In this document: positions 37,827 to 46,115 of the stretch, one piece after another
Layout: every line of letters starts with the position of its first letter
Numbering within the stretch: the first letter of the stretch is position 1
NCBI GenBank assembly: GCA_028704385.1
Contig: JAQVLA010000018.1
Coordinates: 1-64,000 of the forward strand
Direction: 5' to 3'
DNA: 64,000 nt
Source of the DNA: Bacteroidales bacterium
GTDB lineage: Bacteria > Bacteroidota > Bacteroidia > Bacteroidales > F082
Made by a program: the position numbers and the translations under genes
Notes under the pieces: generated by a model
Told to the model about the DNA's origin: nothing
Database searches by the model: none
What the model saw: only the letters and a program-made list of their open reading frames with translations

Positions 37827-38597
37827 TTAGTTTTCTTCAATTGATTTGGCACAGCGAAATCCAAGTTTGCGGGTGGTATAATTTCCTTTGAGGCTTCCGC
37901 GGTAGGAGTAGCGAATAAACGAAACATAATCGCTTGCATCACTGGCGTTTAAGGATGCGCTTCCACAGAAAAATCCGGAAGCAATTTCCTCTTTATTGCG
38001 GGAATCATTGCTGCTGACAACGCTATTGAAATCGTAAACCCATTCCCACACCAGGCCAAACATATCCCAAATCCCGTATTGATTTTGATAAACACTCCCA
38101 ACGTTTTGTTGTGTGTGTGATTTTCGGCTGTACCAGCTATGATTTATTTGTGTCAACACATTGGTGTCCAAACTGTTCACTGGCATGGCCAAAGCTGCAA
38201 ATTCCCATTCGTGCAGGCTTGGCAGCCGTTTGTTTTTCCATTTGCAATAGGCATTGGCAGCAAACCAGGATACATTCACAACAGGCTCCTGATTTGCTGT
38301 CTTGCTTTCATTTTGCCAATCGTTTTCGGGCCAGTGAATCAGGTAAGCTGAATCAGCAAAAATGGCTTTAATATTCTTGGGCGACCATTGTTCGTTAGCT
38401 TCCACAAATTCCAGAAAATCCTGATTGGTAACCTGAACGGTGTCCAGCAAAAATGCATCAACATTTACATTTTCCGTCAAACCTTTGATGAAAGGTTTGT
38501 AGCTTCCGGCCGGAATACGTTTCATATTTTCCTGAGCCGGAAGGTACAAACCCGTCAACAGACTGCAAACAAGCACGATGACTTTAAAATTTCGCAT
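37827..38597 (-). CDS. NirV-like FGE/SUMF1-domain secreted protein
   Basis: 256 residues with a signal peptide (about 1-21). The fold is that of the formylglycine-generating enzyme / SUMF1 family: MKRIPAGSY at the start, VQVTNQDFLEF, PVVNVSWFAANAYCKWKNKRLPSLHEWEFA, GIWDMFGLVWEWVYDF and KLGFRC at the end. In denitrifiers NirV is an FGE-fold protein encoded next to nirK; placement 4 nt after nirK and 12 nt before sco fits this. NirV's role is not well defined. The FGE catalytic cysteine pair is not certain here, so no formylglycine activity is claimed. Confidence 0.85.
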   Translation of the reverse strand: MRNFKVIVLVCSLLTGLYLPAQENMKRIPAGSYKPFIKGLTENVNVDAFLLDTVQVTNQDFLEFVEANEQWSPKNIKAIFADSAYLIHWPENDWQNESKTANQEPVVNVSWFAANAYCKWKNKRLPSLHEWEFAALAMPVNSLDTNVLTQINHSWYSRKSHTQQNVGSVYQNQYGIWDMFGLVWEWVYDFNSVVSSNDSRNKEEIASGFFCGSASLNASDASDYVSFIRYSYRGSLKGNYTTRKLGFRCAKSIEEN

Positions 38598-38601
38598 TTT
38601 A

Positions 38602-40044
38602 CTATTGTTCTCTCCAGGCTTTCACATCAGCGGCTTTCACTAATCCTCCACCATTGTCAAATTCGTTATGGATATAGGTCAAAATGCTGGCCACCTGATC
38701 ATCCGAGAGTGAAACTGCCGGCATGATATTGTTGTATTTTTCGCCATTAACAGTGATTTCGCCCTGCAGACCTTTCAGGATTATGCCAATACCTTTGTCA
38801 GCACGCGCCTGCAAAAAGTCGGAATTAACAAGGGGCGGGAAGGTTCCGGGGATACCTTTTCCATGATCCATATGACAGGCCAAACAGTTTTGTTTGTACA
38901 ACTTTTCGCCTGCCTCCATGCGTTCTTCATGGCTTAGCTCAATCACAACAGCATCTGAGGGTTCGGTCTTCTTGCTGATTTTTTGGATTGCTGTTCCTTC
39001 GGGCAGGTAAACTTCTTCTTTTTCCAGTCCGGTGAACACCTGGTGATTTTCGTCACCAACCACTTTTATCTGCGCAATGGCACCTTTGTTGAAAGCCCTG
39101 AAAATACTGTGATCCACCAAATGAAGCGTGCCTGGAACTTCGCATTTAAACTCCACAATGGCTGAGCCACCAGCCGGAATCAGGGTGGTTTGTACGTCAT
39201 GATTGATCAGTGTGCCGCCTTCTACATAAACTTTGTCGAAAATCTCACCGATGGCATGAAAGGAAGAAACCAGATTAGGTCCGCCATTACCCAAAAACAG
39301 CCGAACTGTTTCGCCCACCTGTACCATCATGGCATTTTCGCCGGTATTTGCACCAACAGATCCATTCATCACCACATAATCAGGACGTTCATCGAAGGCT
39401 TTTTGCATGTCGAAATCCTGATGACCTCTGTCGCCATATTTGCCTGAAGTGTAAAACTCACTTTGCATCACATAAAATTCGTGATCAACCGGTGGCAGAC
39501 CTTCAAGCGGTTCAACGAGGATCAATCCATACATGCCATTAGCGATATGCATTCCCACAGGCGCTGTGGCGCAATGATATACATAAAGTCCCTGATTGAG
39601 TGCGCGAAAGCTAAACTGGGCACTTTTGCCGGGAGCAATAAGCGAAGCTTCTGCACCACCACCAGGACCGGTAACGGCGTGTAAATCAATGTTATGAGGC
39701 AATAGATTGTCAGGATGGTTATGTAAGTGAAACTCAACCAGGTCGCCTTGCCTTACGCGAATGAATTTGCCCGGAACACTTCCACCAAAAGTCCAGAAAG
39801 TATAATCCACACCATCAGCCAGCCGCATTTCTTTTTCGATGATTTCGAGGTTTACGATGACTTTGGTATTGCTTTTATTTGGAATACGTGGCGGAACCAG
39901 CGGAGCATCGGTAAGCTCGGCATGGACTACTCCTTTTACTTCTTCCTCAAAATCAACAATTCTTCGTTCAGGTTTTTCGCTACAGCTGATGAACGACACG
40001 AACAGTAACAGGAGTATAATGTTTAAATAGTTTTTGGTTTTCAT
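38602..40044 (-). CDS. nirK: Copper nitrite reductase NirK fused to a C-terminal cytochrome c
   Basis: It reduces nitrite to NO. The 480-residue protein has a lipoprotein signal with Cys21 (FISC), so it is likely membrane-tethered in the periplasm. Two cupredoxin domains carry type-1 copper ligands His117, Cys158, His166 and Met171, and type-2 ligands His122, His157 and His312. Catalytic Asp120 and His263 are conserved. The linker between Cys158 and His166 is short (TAPVGM), unlike the longer loop of the Alcaligenes type. A cytochrome c domain (~370-470) has CLACH (387-391) and a probable axial Met441. The fusion would let the haem feed electrons straight to copper. Confidence 0.95.
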   Translation of the reverse strand: MKTKNYLNIILLLLFVSFISCSEKPERRIVDFEEEVKGVVHAELTDAPLVPPRIPNKSNTKVIVNLEIIEKEMRLADGVDYTFWTFGGSVPGKFIRVRQGDLVEFHLHNHPDNLLPHNIDLHAVTGPGGGAEASLIAPGKSAQFSFRALNQGLYVYHCATAPVGMHIANGMYGLILVEPLEGLPPVDHEFYVMQSEFYTSGKYGDRGHQDFDMQKAFDERPDYVVMNGSVGANTGENAMMVQVGETVRLFLGNGGPNLVSSFHAIGEIFDKVYVEGGTLINHDVQTTLIPAGGSAIVEFKCEVPGTLHLVDHSIFRAFNKGAIAQIKVVGDENHQVFTGLEKEEVYLPEGTAIQKISKKTEPSDAVVIELSHEERMEAGEKLYKQNCLACHMDHGKGIPGTFPPLVNSDFLQARADKGIGIILKGLQGEITVNGEKYNNIMPAVSLSDDQVASILTYIHNEFDNGGGLVKAADVKAWREQ

Positions 40045-40064
40045 GGGATGATTAATTTAGTATT

Positions 40065-40087
40065 AAAGACCTAATTATCTTTTATTA
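40065..40087 (-). promoter_or_regulatory. Candidate operator upstream of nirK, shared with ric
   Basis: On the plus strand: AAAGACCT, then AATTATCT, then TTTATTA (23 bp). It matches 20 of 23 positions of 41318-41340 upstream of ric. It lies 20-43 bp before the nirK ATG. The ends AAAGA and TCTTT form an inverted pair, as expected for a dimeric regulator. Candidate binding site of the adjacent NsrR-like protein. Confidence 0.6.
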
Positions 40088-40100
40088 AGTGAAAAAATAT

Positions 40101-40541
40101 TTAATTTAACTGATGTTTGAGTACAGATTTCCCTTCCATCATTTCTTTGGCCAATTGTTGTATGGTTTGCTCGTTGAGCAGCCGGTCCAGGCCGTTCCGT
40201 ATAGCCGAAAACTCATGATGGATCGGACAGGGCTCTTCTTCGGAACAGGATTTTAATCCTAAACCGCAGCCATAAATACTTTGCGTTCCGTCAATAGCTT
40301 TTACCACTTCAATCAGCCTGATTTCAGGACTCTGAGGATCGATAAAAAACCCGCCATGTGGTCCTTTGGCTGATTGAACAAGATTCTGTCTGCTCAGAAT
40401 CTGCATGATCTTAGCTGTAAATGCTACGGGAGAATCTATTTCGGCCGCAATCTCACGAAGGCCTGTTTTTTCAGGTTCTTCGGAGCGACTGGCCAGATAA
40501 ATCAACGACCTTATTGCGTATTTACAAGCTTTTGAAAACAT
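40101..40541 (-). CDS. Rrf2-family NsrR-like transcriptional regulator
   Basis: A 146-residue winged-helix regulator. The N-terminal DNA-binding region (SKACKYAIRSLIYLA, REIAAEIDSPVAFTAKIMQILSRQ) is typical of Rrf2. Three cysteines, Cys92, Cys99 and Cys105, are spaced C-x6-C-x5-C in the position of the NsrR/IscR [Fe-S] cluster; this spacing matches NsrR better than IscR (x5, x5). It lies 9 nt after ric and next to nirK, so NO sensing through its cluster and control of both is the natural inference. Rrf2 regulators can sense other things, and no direct evidence is available. Confidence 0.85.
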   Translation of the reverse strand: MFSKACKYAIRSLIYLASRSEEPEKTGLREIAAEIDSPVAFTAKIMQILSRQNLVQSAKGPHGGFFIDPQSPEIRLIEVVKAIDGTQSIYGCGLGLKSCSEEEPCPIHHEFSAIRNGLDRLLNEQTIQQLAKEMMEGKSVLKHQLN

Positions 40542-40550
40542 AGGATTGTG

Positions 40551-41267
40551 TTATTGCAAAATTAATGATTCCCTGGCAATTGCTTTTGGAAACAAGATGT
40601 TATTTTCGAGATGAATATGTTGATGCAAATCCTGCTCAAAAGCTGCAAGCTTCGAAAGAGCTACCATATAAGTGTTGCAGGCATCTTCGGGAATGCTGTA
40701 TTGTGCCGTGAGCTGTGCAATTTCCTTGAAACGATCGCCTTCTGTTTCGTGTTCGCCGATGAGCTTAGTTATAGTATGATCAATAAAAACTGGTTTTGCT
40801 CCGTTTTCCGGTTTTTCAGCATTTGCTAACAAGCGTATTTTTGGGAACAGCAGGTTTTCTTCCTCTTCCATATGAGCCAGCAATGCTTTGGCAGAAGCCT
40901 GGAACAAGGATTTTACTTCATGAAGTTCGGGATGATTTTCTCCGTGAACAGCGGCTATTTTGTTCAGATAAGCATCCAAAACAGGTATTTCATTGCGAAC
41001 GAACTGATGATGTGTACGCTCAATAAAGTCAGCCAGAAAATCCAGATCCCATTCGTTATATGCATGAGTGGCTGCGGCATTTGAATCTAAAACCTCATTG
41101 ATTTCGCGGATAAGGGTTTCAGGTTCAATTCCGTACTGCTTTTTAGCATCGAGCAGGCTGATTTTTCCGCCGCAGCAAAAATCTATCTGATGTTTCCGAA
41201 ATACATCCGAAGTGCGAAAGTCTTTTGCCACAATTTCGGCAATCGTTAAATTTTTAATATTCTGCAT
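40551..41267 (-). CDS. ric: Iron-sulfur cluster repair di-iron protein (Ric/ScdA/YtfE)
   Basis: 238 residues: an N-terminal ScdA_N domain with FCCGG (Cys31/Cys32) and a hemerythrin-like di-iron domain with spaced His/Glu ligands (RTHHQFV, HGENHPEL, AHMEEEENLLFP, LIGEHETEGDRF, HQHIHLENNILFP). Such proteins repair Fe-S clusters damaged by NO or oxidative stress. It heads an operon with the Rrf2 gene. A TATCTTTG -7 box (41293-41300) and the motif shared with nirK (41318-41340) lie upstream, the latter over the -33 region, as expected for repression. Confidence 0.93.
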   Translation of the reverse strand: MQNIKNLTIAEIVAKDFRTSDVFRKHQIDFCCGGKISLLDAKKQYGIEPETLIREINEVLDSNAAATHAYNEWDLDFLADFIERTHHQFVRNEIPVLDAYLNKIAAVHGENHPELHEVKSLFQASAKALLAHMEEEENLLFPKIRLLANAEKPENGAKPVFIDHTITKLIGEHETEGDRFKEIAQLTAQYSIPEDACNTYMVALSKLAAFEQDLHQHIHLENNILFPKAIARESLILQ

Positions 41268-41292
41268 GATTAAGATTTTTATGTTTACGGGG

Positions 41293-41300
41293 CAAAGATA
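41293..41300 (-). promoter_or_regulatory. TAnnTTTG -7 box for ric
   Basis: The minus strand reads TATCTTTG, 25 nt before the ric ATG. The shared 23-bp motif starts 17 bp upstream of it. Confidence 0.7.
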
Positions 41301-41317
41301 AAGGAAATATTATATAA

Positions 41318-41340
41318 AAAGACCTTTTTATCCTTTATTA
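41318..41340 (-). promoter_or_regulatory. Candidate operator upstream of ric, shared with nirK
   Basis: On the plus strand: AAAGACCT, then TTTTATCC, then TTTATTA. It is identical to the nirK-upstream site except at three positions and lies where a -33 element would be. An inverted pair ATAAAGGA (41299-41306) and TCCTTTAT also brackets the region. Confidence 0.6.
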
Positions 41341-41732
41341 GTAAAAAATACCTACAATTAGGGATGTGTTTGATTATAATGGATTAATAAACAGATATTT
41401 ATGACGAGTTGAAAGAGATGGTTTTTTCAGACAAGCTGAGATTGATGAAAAGGTTTATAAATATGGATTAATGAAAAATCTTCGGTTAGTCATTTTAGTA
41501 TGTTGCTTCGTGGCATTGATTAAATCCTGAAGTTAAATTGATTATCTCTGTACCATATACTAAGGTATTCAGTTTAGCGAAGATGTTTATCGAATAACAT
41601 TCGAAAACTGATAACGGATCAAATTTTGAATTGATTTTGGTACGACTTTTTGCAGGTTCTGATAAGAATTTTAGCCTTCGGAACAGCTGATTTTTTGATC
41701 TCATTTTTAGTTAGCAATTCTCCAGAATATCG

Positions 41733-41740
41733 TACTTTTG
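41733..41740 (+). promoter_or_regulatory. TAnnTTTG -7 box for the threonine dehydrogenase gene
   Basis: TACTTTTG lies 50 nt before the ATG at 41791, with TTAG 22 nt upstream as a weak -33 element. A transcript from here excludes upstream in-frame codons and supports the chosen start. Confidence 0.6.
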
Positions 41741-41790
41741 CCCCATTCTTTGTTAATACTTTCACAAAAAGAATAAACATTAAAACGCCT

Positions 41791-42753
41791 ATGAAAAATA
41801 TTTTAGTTATTGGTTCTGTGGGTCAGATTGGATCGGAGCTCACCCTTGAATTACGCAAAAGATATGGTAGCAGCAATGTGGTTGCCGGATTTCGATCAAC
41901 CAAACCCACTGGCGAACTGCTCGAGTCAGGTCCCTCAGAAATAGTGGATGCCACCAACGCCCAGCAGATTGCTGATGTGGTAAAAAAATACAAAATTGAC
42001 ACCATTTATAATCTTGCCGCTATTCTTTCGGTTGTTGGCGAAACTAAACCTCAGCTTGCCTGGAACATAGGTATAGGCGGTTTGATGAACTGCCTGGAAG
42101 TGGCCCGCGAATTTGGTTGTGCTGTTTCTACACCCAGCTCCATTGGTGCTTTTGGCGGCGGCACTCCACTGGATAATACACCTCAGGACACGATTATGCG
42201 CCCACAAACCATGTATGGTGTATCAAAAGTAGCCGGTGAGTTACTCAGTGATTATTATTACAAACGCTTTGGTGTCGATACCCGTTCGGTGCGGTATCCC
42301 GGAATTATTTCAAACGTAACCCTTCCCGGTGGCGGCACCACTGATTATGCCGTAGAAATATACTACGATGCAATTAAAACAGGTAAATTTGTCTGTCCGC
42401 TGGGGGCCGGTACTTTTCTCGATATGATGTATATGCCCGACGCTATTGAAGCTGCCATTGACCTGATGGAAGCTGACCCGGCCAAACTAAAGCATCGTAA
42501 CTCATTCAATATCACAGCAATGAGTTTTGATCCGGAAATTATTGCTGCGGAGATTAAAAAACATATTCCTGGTTTTGAGATGGTTTATAATGTTGATCCG
42601 GGAAAGCAGGCCATCGCCAACTCATGGCCAAACAATATGGACGACAGTGCTGCCCGCAAGGAATGGGGCTGGAACCCGAAATGGAACCTTGCTGCCATGA
42701 CCGAAGATATGCTAAAGGTAATTGGAGAAAAACACGCCAAAGGATTGGTTTAA
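41791..42753 (+). CDS. tdh: L-threonine 3-dehydrogenase, SDR type
   Basis: 320 residues from the ATG at 41791; upstream codons to 41650 are rejected because they precede the promoter. It is an extended short-chain dehydrogenase with the nucleotide loop IGSVGQIGSEL and catalytic Tyr142/Lys146 (YGVSKVAGE). The substrate-loop phrases TPSSIGAFGGGTP, SVRYPGIIS, GGGTTDYAVEIYYDA and FLDMMYMPDAIEA are those of the bacterial/animal-type threonine dehydrogenase. It makes 2-amino-3-ketobutyrate with NAD. It is monocistronic with a clear terminator downstream. Confidence 0.9.
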   Translation: MKNILVIGSVGQIGSELTLELRKRYGSSNVVAGFRSTKPTGELLESGPSEIVDATNAQQIADVVKKYKIDTIYNLAAILSVVGETKPQLAWNIGIGGLMNCLEVAREFGCAVSTPSSIGAFGGGTPLDNTPQDTIMRPQTMYGVSKVAGELLSDYYYKRFGVDTRSVRYPGIISNVTLPGGGTTDYAVEIYYDAIKTGKFVCPLGAGTFLDMMYMPDAIEAAIDLMEADPAKLKHRNSFNITAMSFDPEIIAAEIKKHIPGFEMVYNVDPGKQAIANSWPNNMDDSAARKEWGWNPKWNLAAMTEDMLKVIGEKHAKGLV

Positions 42754-43171
42754 ATCATAGTCGTGACAAGTGGCCGAATGTGGCTTTTTACTTAAATGGA
42801 CCAATAGCACAATCAGAATATTGAAATTCTGACTCAGTTTATTCTGATCTAAAAATAAACGATAACTTTTGCACACCGCAGAGGTTATCGTTTTCTTTTG
42901 GTAAAATTGTTTTAAACAAAAAAATCACCCAAACTATGATTTTTGCGGGTTTCAGTAAAAAATCATATCCAACTGTTTAAACAGTCTTTTTATACCTTTG
43001 AAGTTTACCAACATATTTGTCTTTAAAGTGATACTTAAAACATTTTTTTCAGGCTCTTGAAATGATAAATTTAAAGTATTGACAAATTGGACGGAAATAA
43101 GCATGAGGCCAGGACTTTCGATGGGATAAGTATAAATTTTGTTACTTTGTGTTCTCAAATTTAAGCTTATC
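42754..43171. other. 418-bp intergenic region between tdh and cysS
   Basis: Holds the tdh terminator (42857-42894). The rest is A/T-rich with no gene. Near cysS there is a TTACTTTG sequence (43140-43147) that is one base short of the -7 consensus; it may be the cysS promoter. Confidence 0.6.
42857..42894 (+). terminator. Intrinsic terminator downstream of tdh
   Basis: A perfect 10-bp stem, AAACGATAAC with GTTATCGTTT, encloses a 17-nt loop and is followed by further T residues. It lies 104 nt past the tdh stop. Confidence 0.75.
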
Positions 43172-44653
43172 ATGCGTGTCGATATAAACAGCAGGTTGTA
43201 CATTACCAATAGTTTAAGTAGAAAAAAAGAATTGTTCGAGCCCCTCAAACCCCAGCACGTGGGCATGTATGTCTGCGGGCCAACTGTTTATGGTGATGCA
43301 CATCTGGGTCATGCCCGTCCGGCAATTACATTCGACCTGCTGTTTCGTTACCTCACGCATCTGGGTTACAAAGTGCGTTATGTGCGCAATATTACGGATG
43401 TTGGTCACCTGGAGCATGATGCAGACGAAGGTGAAGATAAAATTGCTAAAAAGGCACGTCTGGAAGCACTCGAACCGATGGAGGTAGTGCAATATTTTAC
43501 GGTACGCTATCATCATCAGATGGACCGGCTCAATGTGTTGCGGCCTTCTATTGAGCCTCATGCTTCCGGGCATATCATCGAGCAGATCGAGATGGTAAAA
43601 AGGATACTCGATGAAGGTTATGCCTATGAAGCGGACGGATCGGTGTATTTTGATGTGGAGAAATACAACAAAAACCATCACTATGGTGTACTATCAGGTC
43701 GCAAACTTGAAGAGCTGATCAGCAATACCCGCGAGCTGTCCGGACAAACAGAAAAACGCAACAGCGCCGATTTTGCAATCTGGAAAAAAGCTGATCCTGC
43801 CCATATCATGCGTTGGCCTTCGCCCTGGAGCGATGGCTTTCCGGGCTGGCATATGGAATGTTCTGCCATGGGCTGCAAATATTTGGGCGATCAGTTTGAT
43901 ATTCACGGCGGTGGCATGGACCTGCTCTTCCCGCATCACGAATCGGAGATTGCACAGTCAACCGTTGCCAACGGCAAAGCACCCGTGCGTTATTGGATGC
44001 ACAACAATATGATCACCATCAACGGGCAAAAGATGGGCAAGTCGCTGGGCAACGCAGTTTCTCTGGATGATTTCTTCAGTGGAAAACATGAATTGCTTGC
44101 GCAGGCATACAGTCCGATGACCATTCGGTTTTTTGTGCTGCAGGCGCATTACCGCAGCACTATCGATTTTTCTAATGAAGCTCTTCAGGCCGCTGAGAAA
44201 GGCATGAAACGCCTTATGCTGGCAGCTTCCGAGGCCAAGCAGCTTAAAGCAGAAAAGTCAGCTCCCAACCTAAATATTGAAGCTATTCGCCAGGATTGTT
44301 ATGCCGCAATGAATGACGATTTGAACAGCCCAATTGCCATAGCTAAACTTTTTGATGCGGTGCGAATTGTTAATAGCGTGAAAGACGGACATTCACAGAT
44401 CAATCCTGCAGAACTATTATTGTTGCAGGAACTTTTTGATGTTTTTGTATTTGATATTTTGGGATTGCAGACTGAAAATACCAATCAGGACGATCAATTG
44501 CTTGATGGCCTGATGGAAACAATAATCCAGCTACGCCAGGATGCCCGCCGGCGAAAGGACTATGCTACCAGCGATCTGATTCGGGATAAACTGGCTTCCC
44601 TTCAAATTGTACTTAAAGATGGAAAAGAAGGTACGAGTTGGGAGCGAAAATAA
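43172..44653 (+). CDS. cysS: Cysteinyl-tRNA synthetase
   Basis: 493 residues from the ATG at 43172; 11 extra in-frame codons upstream are not family sequence. It charges tRNA-Cys. Class I motifs: HLGH (44-47) in the HIGH position, Cys35 in MYVCGPTVY as a zinc ligand, the WHMECSAM zinc motif, [10 protein letters not shown] and the KMGKS form of KMSKS. The C-terminal helical anticodon-binding part ends [11 protein letters not shown]. Typical length. It stands alone. Confidence 0.97.
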   Translation: MRVDINSRLYITNSLSRKKELFEPLKPQHVGMYVCGPTVYGDAHLGHARPAITFDLLFRYLTHLGYKVRYVRNITDVGHLEHDADEGEDKIAKKARLEALEPMEVVQYFTVRYHHQMDRLNVLRPSIEPHASGHIIEQIEMVKRILDEGYAYEADGSVYFDVEKYNKNHHYGVLSGRKLEELISNTRELSGQTEKRNSADFAIWKKADPAHIMRWPSPWSDGFPGWHMECSAMGCKYLGDQFDIHGGGMDLLFPHHESEIAQSTVANGKAPVRYWMHNNMITINGQKMGKSLGNAVSLDDFFSGKHELLAQAYSPMTIRFFVLQAHYRSTIDFSNEALQAAEKGMKRLMLAASEAKQLKAEKSAPNLNIEAIRQDCYAAMNDDLNSPIAIAKLFDAVRIVNSVKDGHSQINPAELLLLQELFDVFVFDILGLQTENTNQDDQLLDGLMETIIQLRQDARRRKDYATSDLIRDKLASLQIVLKDGKEGTSWERK

Positions 44654-44755
44654 AGTTTTATATTCTAACAAATTAAGTGCTTAACTTTTCTGCAACTCAG
44701 CGATGAATGGTGAAAATGTAAAACTTTGCCTTTGTTTGTATTTTAAAAAAAATAT

Positions 44756-44763
44756 TACATTTG
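44756..44763 (+). promoter_or_regulatory. TAnnTTTG -7 box of lipoprotein A
   Basis: TACATTTG, with TTTG 17 and 21 nt upstream, a full match to the Bacteroidota promoter. It is 313 nt before the ATG and is conserved in copy 2. Confidence 0.75.
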
Positions 44764-44824
44764 GCAGGTAAAAACTATATACATTAGCCAATTGTTTTCT
44801 AATATACTGACAGTCAAAGTATTA

Positions 44825-44854
44825 CCCCCCCATCTGTGTATCTGCTTCACAGAT
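44825..44854 (+). promoter_or_regulatory. Poly-C (C7) tract followed by a hairpin in the leader of lipoprotein A
   Basis: Seven C (44825-44831), immediately followed by ATCTGTG (44832-44838), a 9-nt loop and CACAGAT (44848-44854), a perfect 7-bp stem. Copy 2 has eight C and a G at the first stem position, giving a G-T pair. Candidate structured leader element. Confidence 0.6.
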
Positions 44855-45076
44855 AGATAGTTTTGTAGCAATTTCTGATATTTCGGGATTATGTCACAAA
44901 GGGTGTAATTCCGCTTCAACCCTGCAAACATCATACATTTTCAAGCTTGGCAAAAACAACTTCATTTAATTGAGCTGTTGCCCTGAAGCTAATTCCATAT
45001 TGGGTCTGGCGGGCGGCAGCAATCACCAGCAAACATATGTCAGGCCAACTCAATTAATCAATAAAAACATAATGAA

Positions 45077-46063
45077 ATGAAAAAAATATCTCGTTTATGG
45101 ATAATAATTCCACTCCTTACACTGTTTGTTTACAGTTGTAAAAAAGAACAGGAACCCATGACTAATTCCATGGATCAAAGTCTGATCGAAAAAAGCCAAC
45201 AAATTATCCAACGTATTGAGGCATTTGATACGAAGCTTACTGGCAATTTCAAATCAGGCGAAAACATTAGCGTGGATTCGTTGGTTTGGTACACCGAAGC
45301 ATTGGAAAACTACAACAATGCCCGTCCTGATTTGGCGTATGAGAGTTTTGTGGTGAGTAAAACTACTTACACTGCCACGCTCGACAACGGCAACCTCAGC
45401 ATGCAGGACGCAGCTGCTTTATTTAGCAGTATGCAGACTGATCTTGAAACAGAACTCGCCAACCTGGATCCAACAGACGACAAGCTAAAGCTTACTGATG
45501 TAGCCCTGGACAGCATTGAAGGCAATACCGCTTATTTAAGTGCTAACAGGGTGTTTGGTATCAATATTGCTGTCCTGTATGACGAATTTGAAGAGGATGA
45601 CGACTGGATTTGGGGGACTATGTCGGGGCCGCTTGCTGGAAAGTGTGATGGCACTATGATTGGCGTTTCAGATGGATCAGATGAGTTACAGCGCAGGCTT
45701 AATAATCCTAATTTTGCTTTTGATCAACAATATGTTATAGTGGATTTAGTTACAATAGAATATATTAATGGTATTGAATGGATAGATAACAATGGTGGTC
45801 CTCTTTTATTTTGGATCAATGATCAGCAACCGGATTACGATTGGTACTATTGTCTGACAAATGAAGCCTTGACGGAACAATTAACAAATGCCCATACAAT
45901 CTTATATAATTATGAGGGTGATGGGGGTGTAAGGCCTCAAGGCCTGGACTTAAGTAATGTAATTATTGTTGATGATTTTTTTAGTCATTTAGGTGTTTCT
46001 AATCTTTTGCATAATTATCATGCTACATATGGAACTAAGGTTCTTAAGCCGATTGATGATTAG
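45077..46063 (+). CDS. Lipoprotein A of the duplicated array (unknown function)
   Basis: 328 residues. The lipoprotein signal has Cys21 (LFVYSCKKEQ); the basic residues after Cys are common in Bacteroidota surface lipoproteins, but export outward is not proven. I recognise no known domain. Residues 22-155 are helical, with conserved phrases EALENYNNARPDLAYESF and LETELANLDPTDDKL. Residues 160-328 contain GKCDGTMIGVSDGSDEL and RPQGLDLS. The first ~155 residues are nearly the same as in lipoprotein B (49431), while the rest is only distantly similar. It is followed by a strong terminator and a T9SS cargo gene. Confidence 0.85.
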   Translation: MKKISRLWIIIPLLTLFVYSCKKEQEPMTNSMDQSLIEKSQQIIQRIEAFDTKLTGNFKSGENISVDSLVWYTEALENYNNARPDLAYESFVVSKTTYTATLDNGNLSMQDAAALFSSMQTDLETELANLDPTDDKLKLTDVALDSIEGNTAYLSANRVFGINIAVLYDEFEEDDDWIWGTMSGPLAGKCDGTMIGVSDGSDELQRRLNNPNFAFDQQYVIVDLVTIEYINGIEWIDNNGGPLLFWINDQQPDYDWYYCLTNEALTEQLTNAHTILYNYEGDGGVRPQGLDLSNVIIVDDFFSHLGVSNLLHNYHATYGTKVLKPIDD

Positions 46064-46073
46064 TTTGTATACT

Positions 46074-46108
46074 GGGGGTAGTTCAATCATGTAACTACCC
46101 CCTTTAAT
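46074..46108 (+). terminator. Intrinsic terminator between lipoprotein A and cargo 1
   Basis: A perfect 10-bp stem, GGGGGTAGTT (46074-46083) with AACTACCCCC (46093-46102), has a 9-nt loop and a TTTAATT tail. It lies only 14 nt before the start of the next gene, so it may act as an attenuator. No separate promoter is visible for that gene. Confidence 0.75.
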
Positions 46109-46115
46109 TATAATT

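Larger units (their letters stand above)
41268..41790. other. 523-bp divergent intergenic region
   Basis: No gene is supported. The left part holds the ric promoter and operator candidate. The right end holds the promoter of the threonine dehydrogenase gene (TACTTTTG at 41733-41740). The middle (about 41345-41700) is A/T-rich with only short frames and no repeat that I can see. Confidence 0.7.
44654..45076 (+). other. Leader region 1: promoter, poly-C tract, hairpin (copy 1 of duplicated block)
   Basis: No gene. From 44709 onward it is nearly identical to 49062-49430. It begins with GGTGAAAATGTAA, the last codons plus stop of a T9SS cargo gene, although no such gene precedes it here. A consensus promoter follows (TTTG at 44731-44734, 21-nt gap, TACATTTG at 44756-44763), then C7 (44825-44831), a hairpin (44832-44854) and a G-rich element (45001-45020), before the ATG at 45077. 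Confidence 0.75.
44709..45542 (+). repeat. 834-bp direct repeat, copy 1
   Basis: Near-identical to 49062-49896 at an offset of 4353-4354 bp; the 1-bp change is one extra C in the poly-C run of copy 2. It covers the leader and the first ~155 codons of the lipoprotein. Scattered substitutions become denser toward the 3' end, and similarity stops abruptly at 45542. Confidence 0.92.

Noticed and set aside
41650-41790. N-terminal extension of the threonine dehydrogenase
   Set aside because: It precedes and includes the promoter box TACTTTTG, and the dehydrogenase fold begins at the ATG at 41791.
43140-43147. TTACTTTG as a cysS promoter
   Set aside because: It is one base short of the TAnnTTTG pattern, so I note it only in the intergenic description and do not call it.
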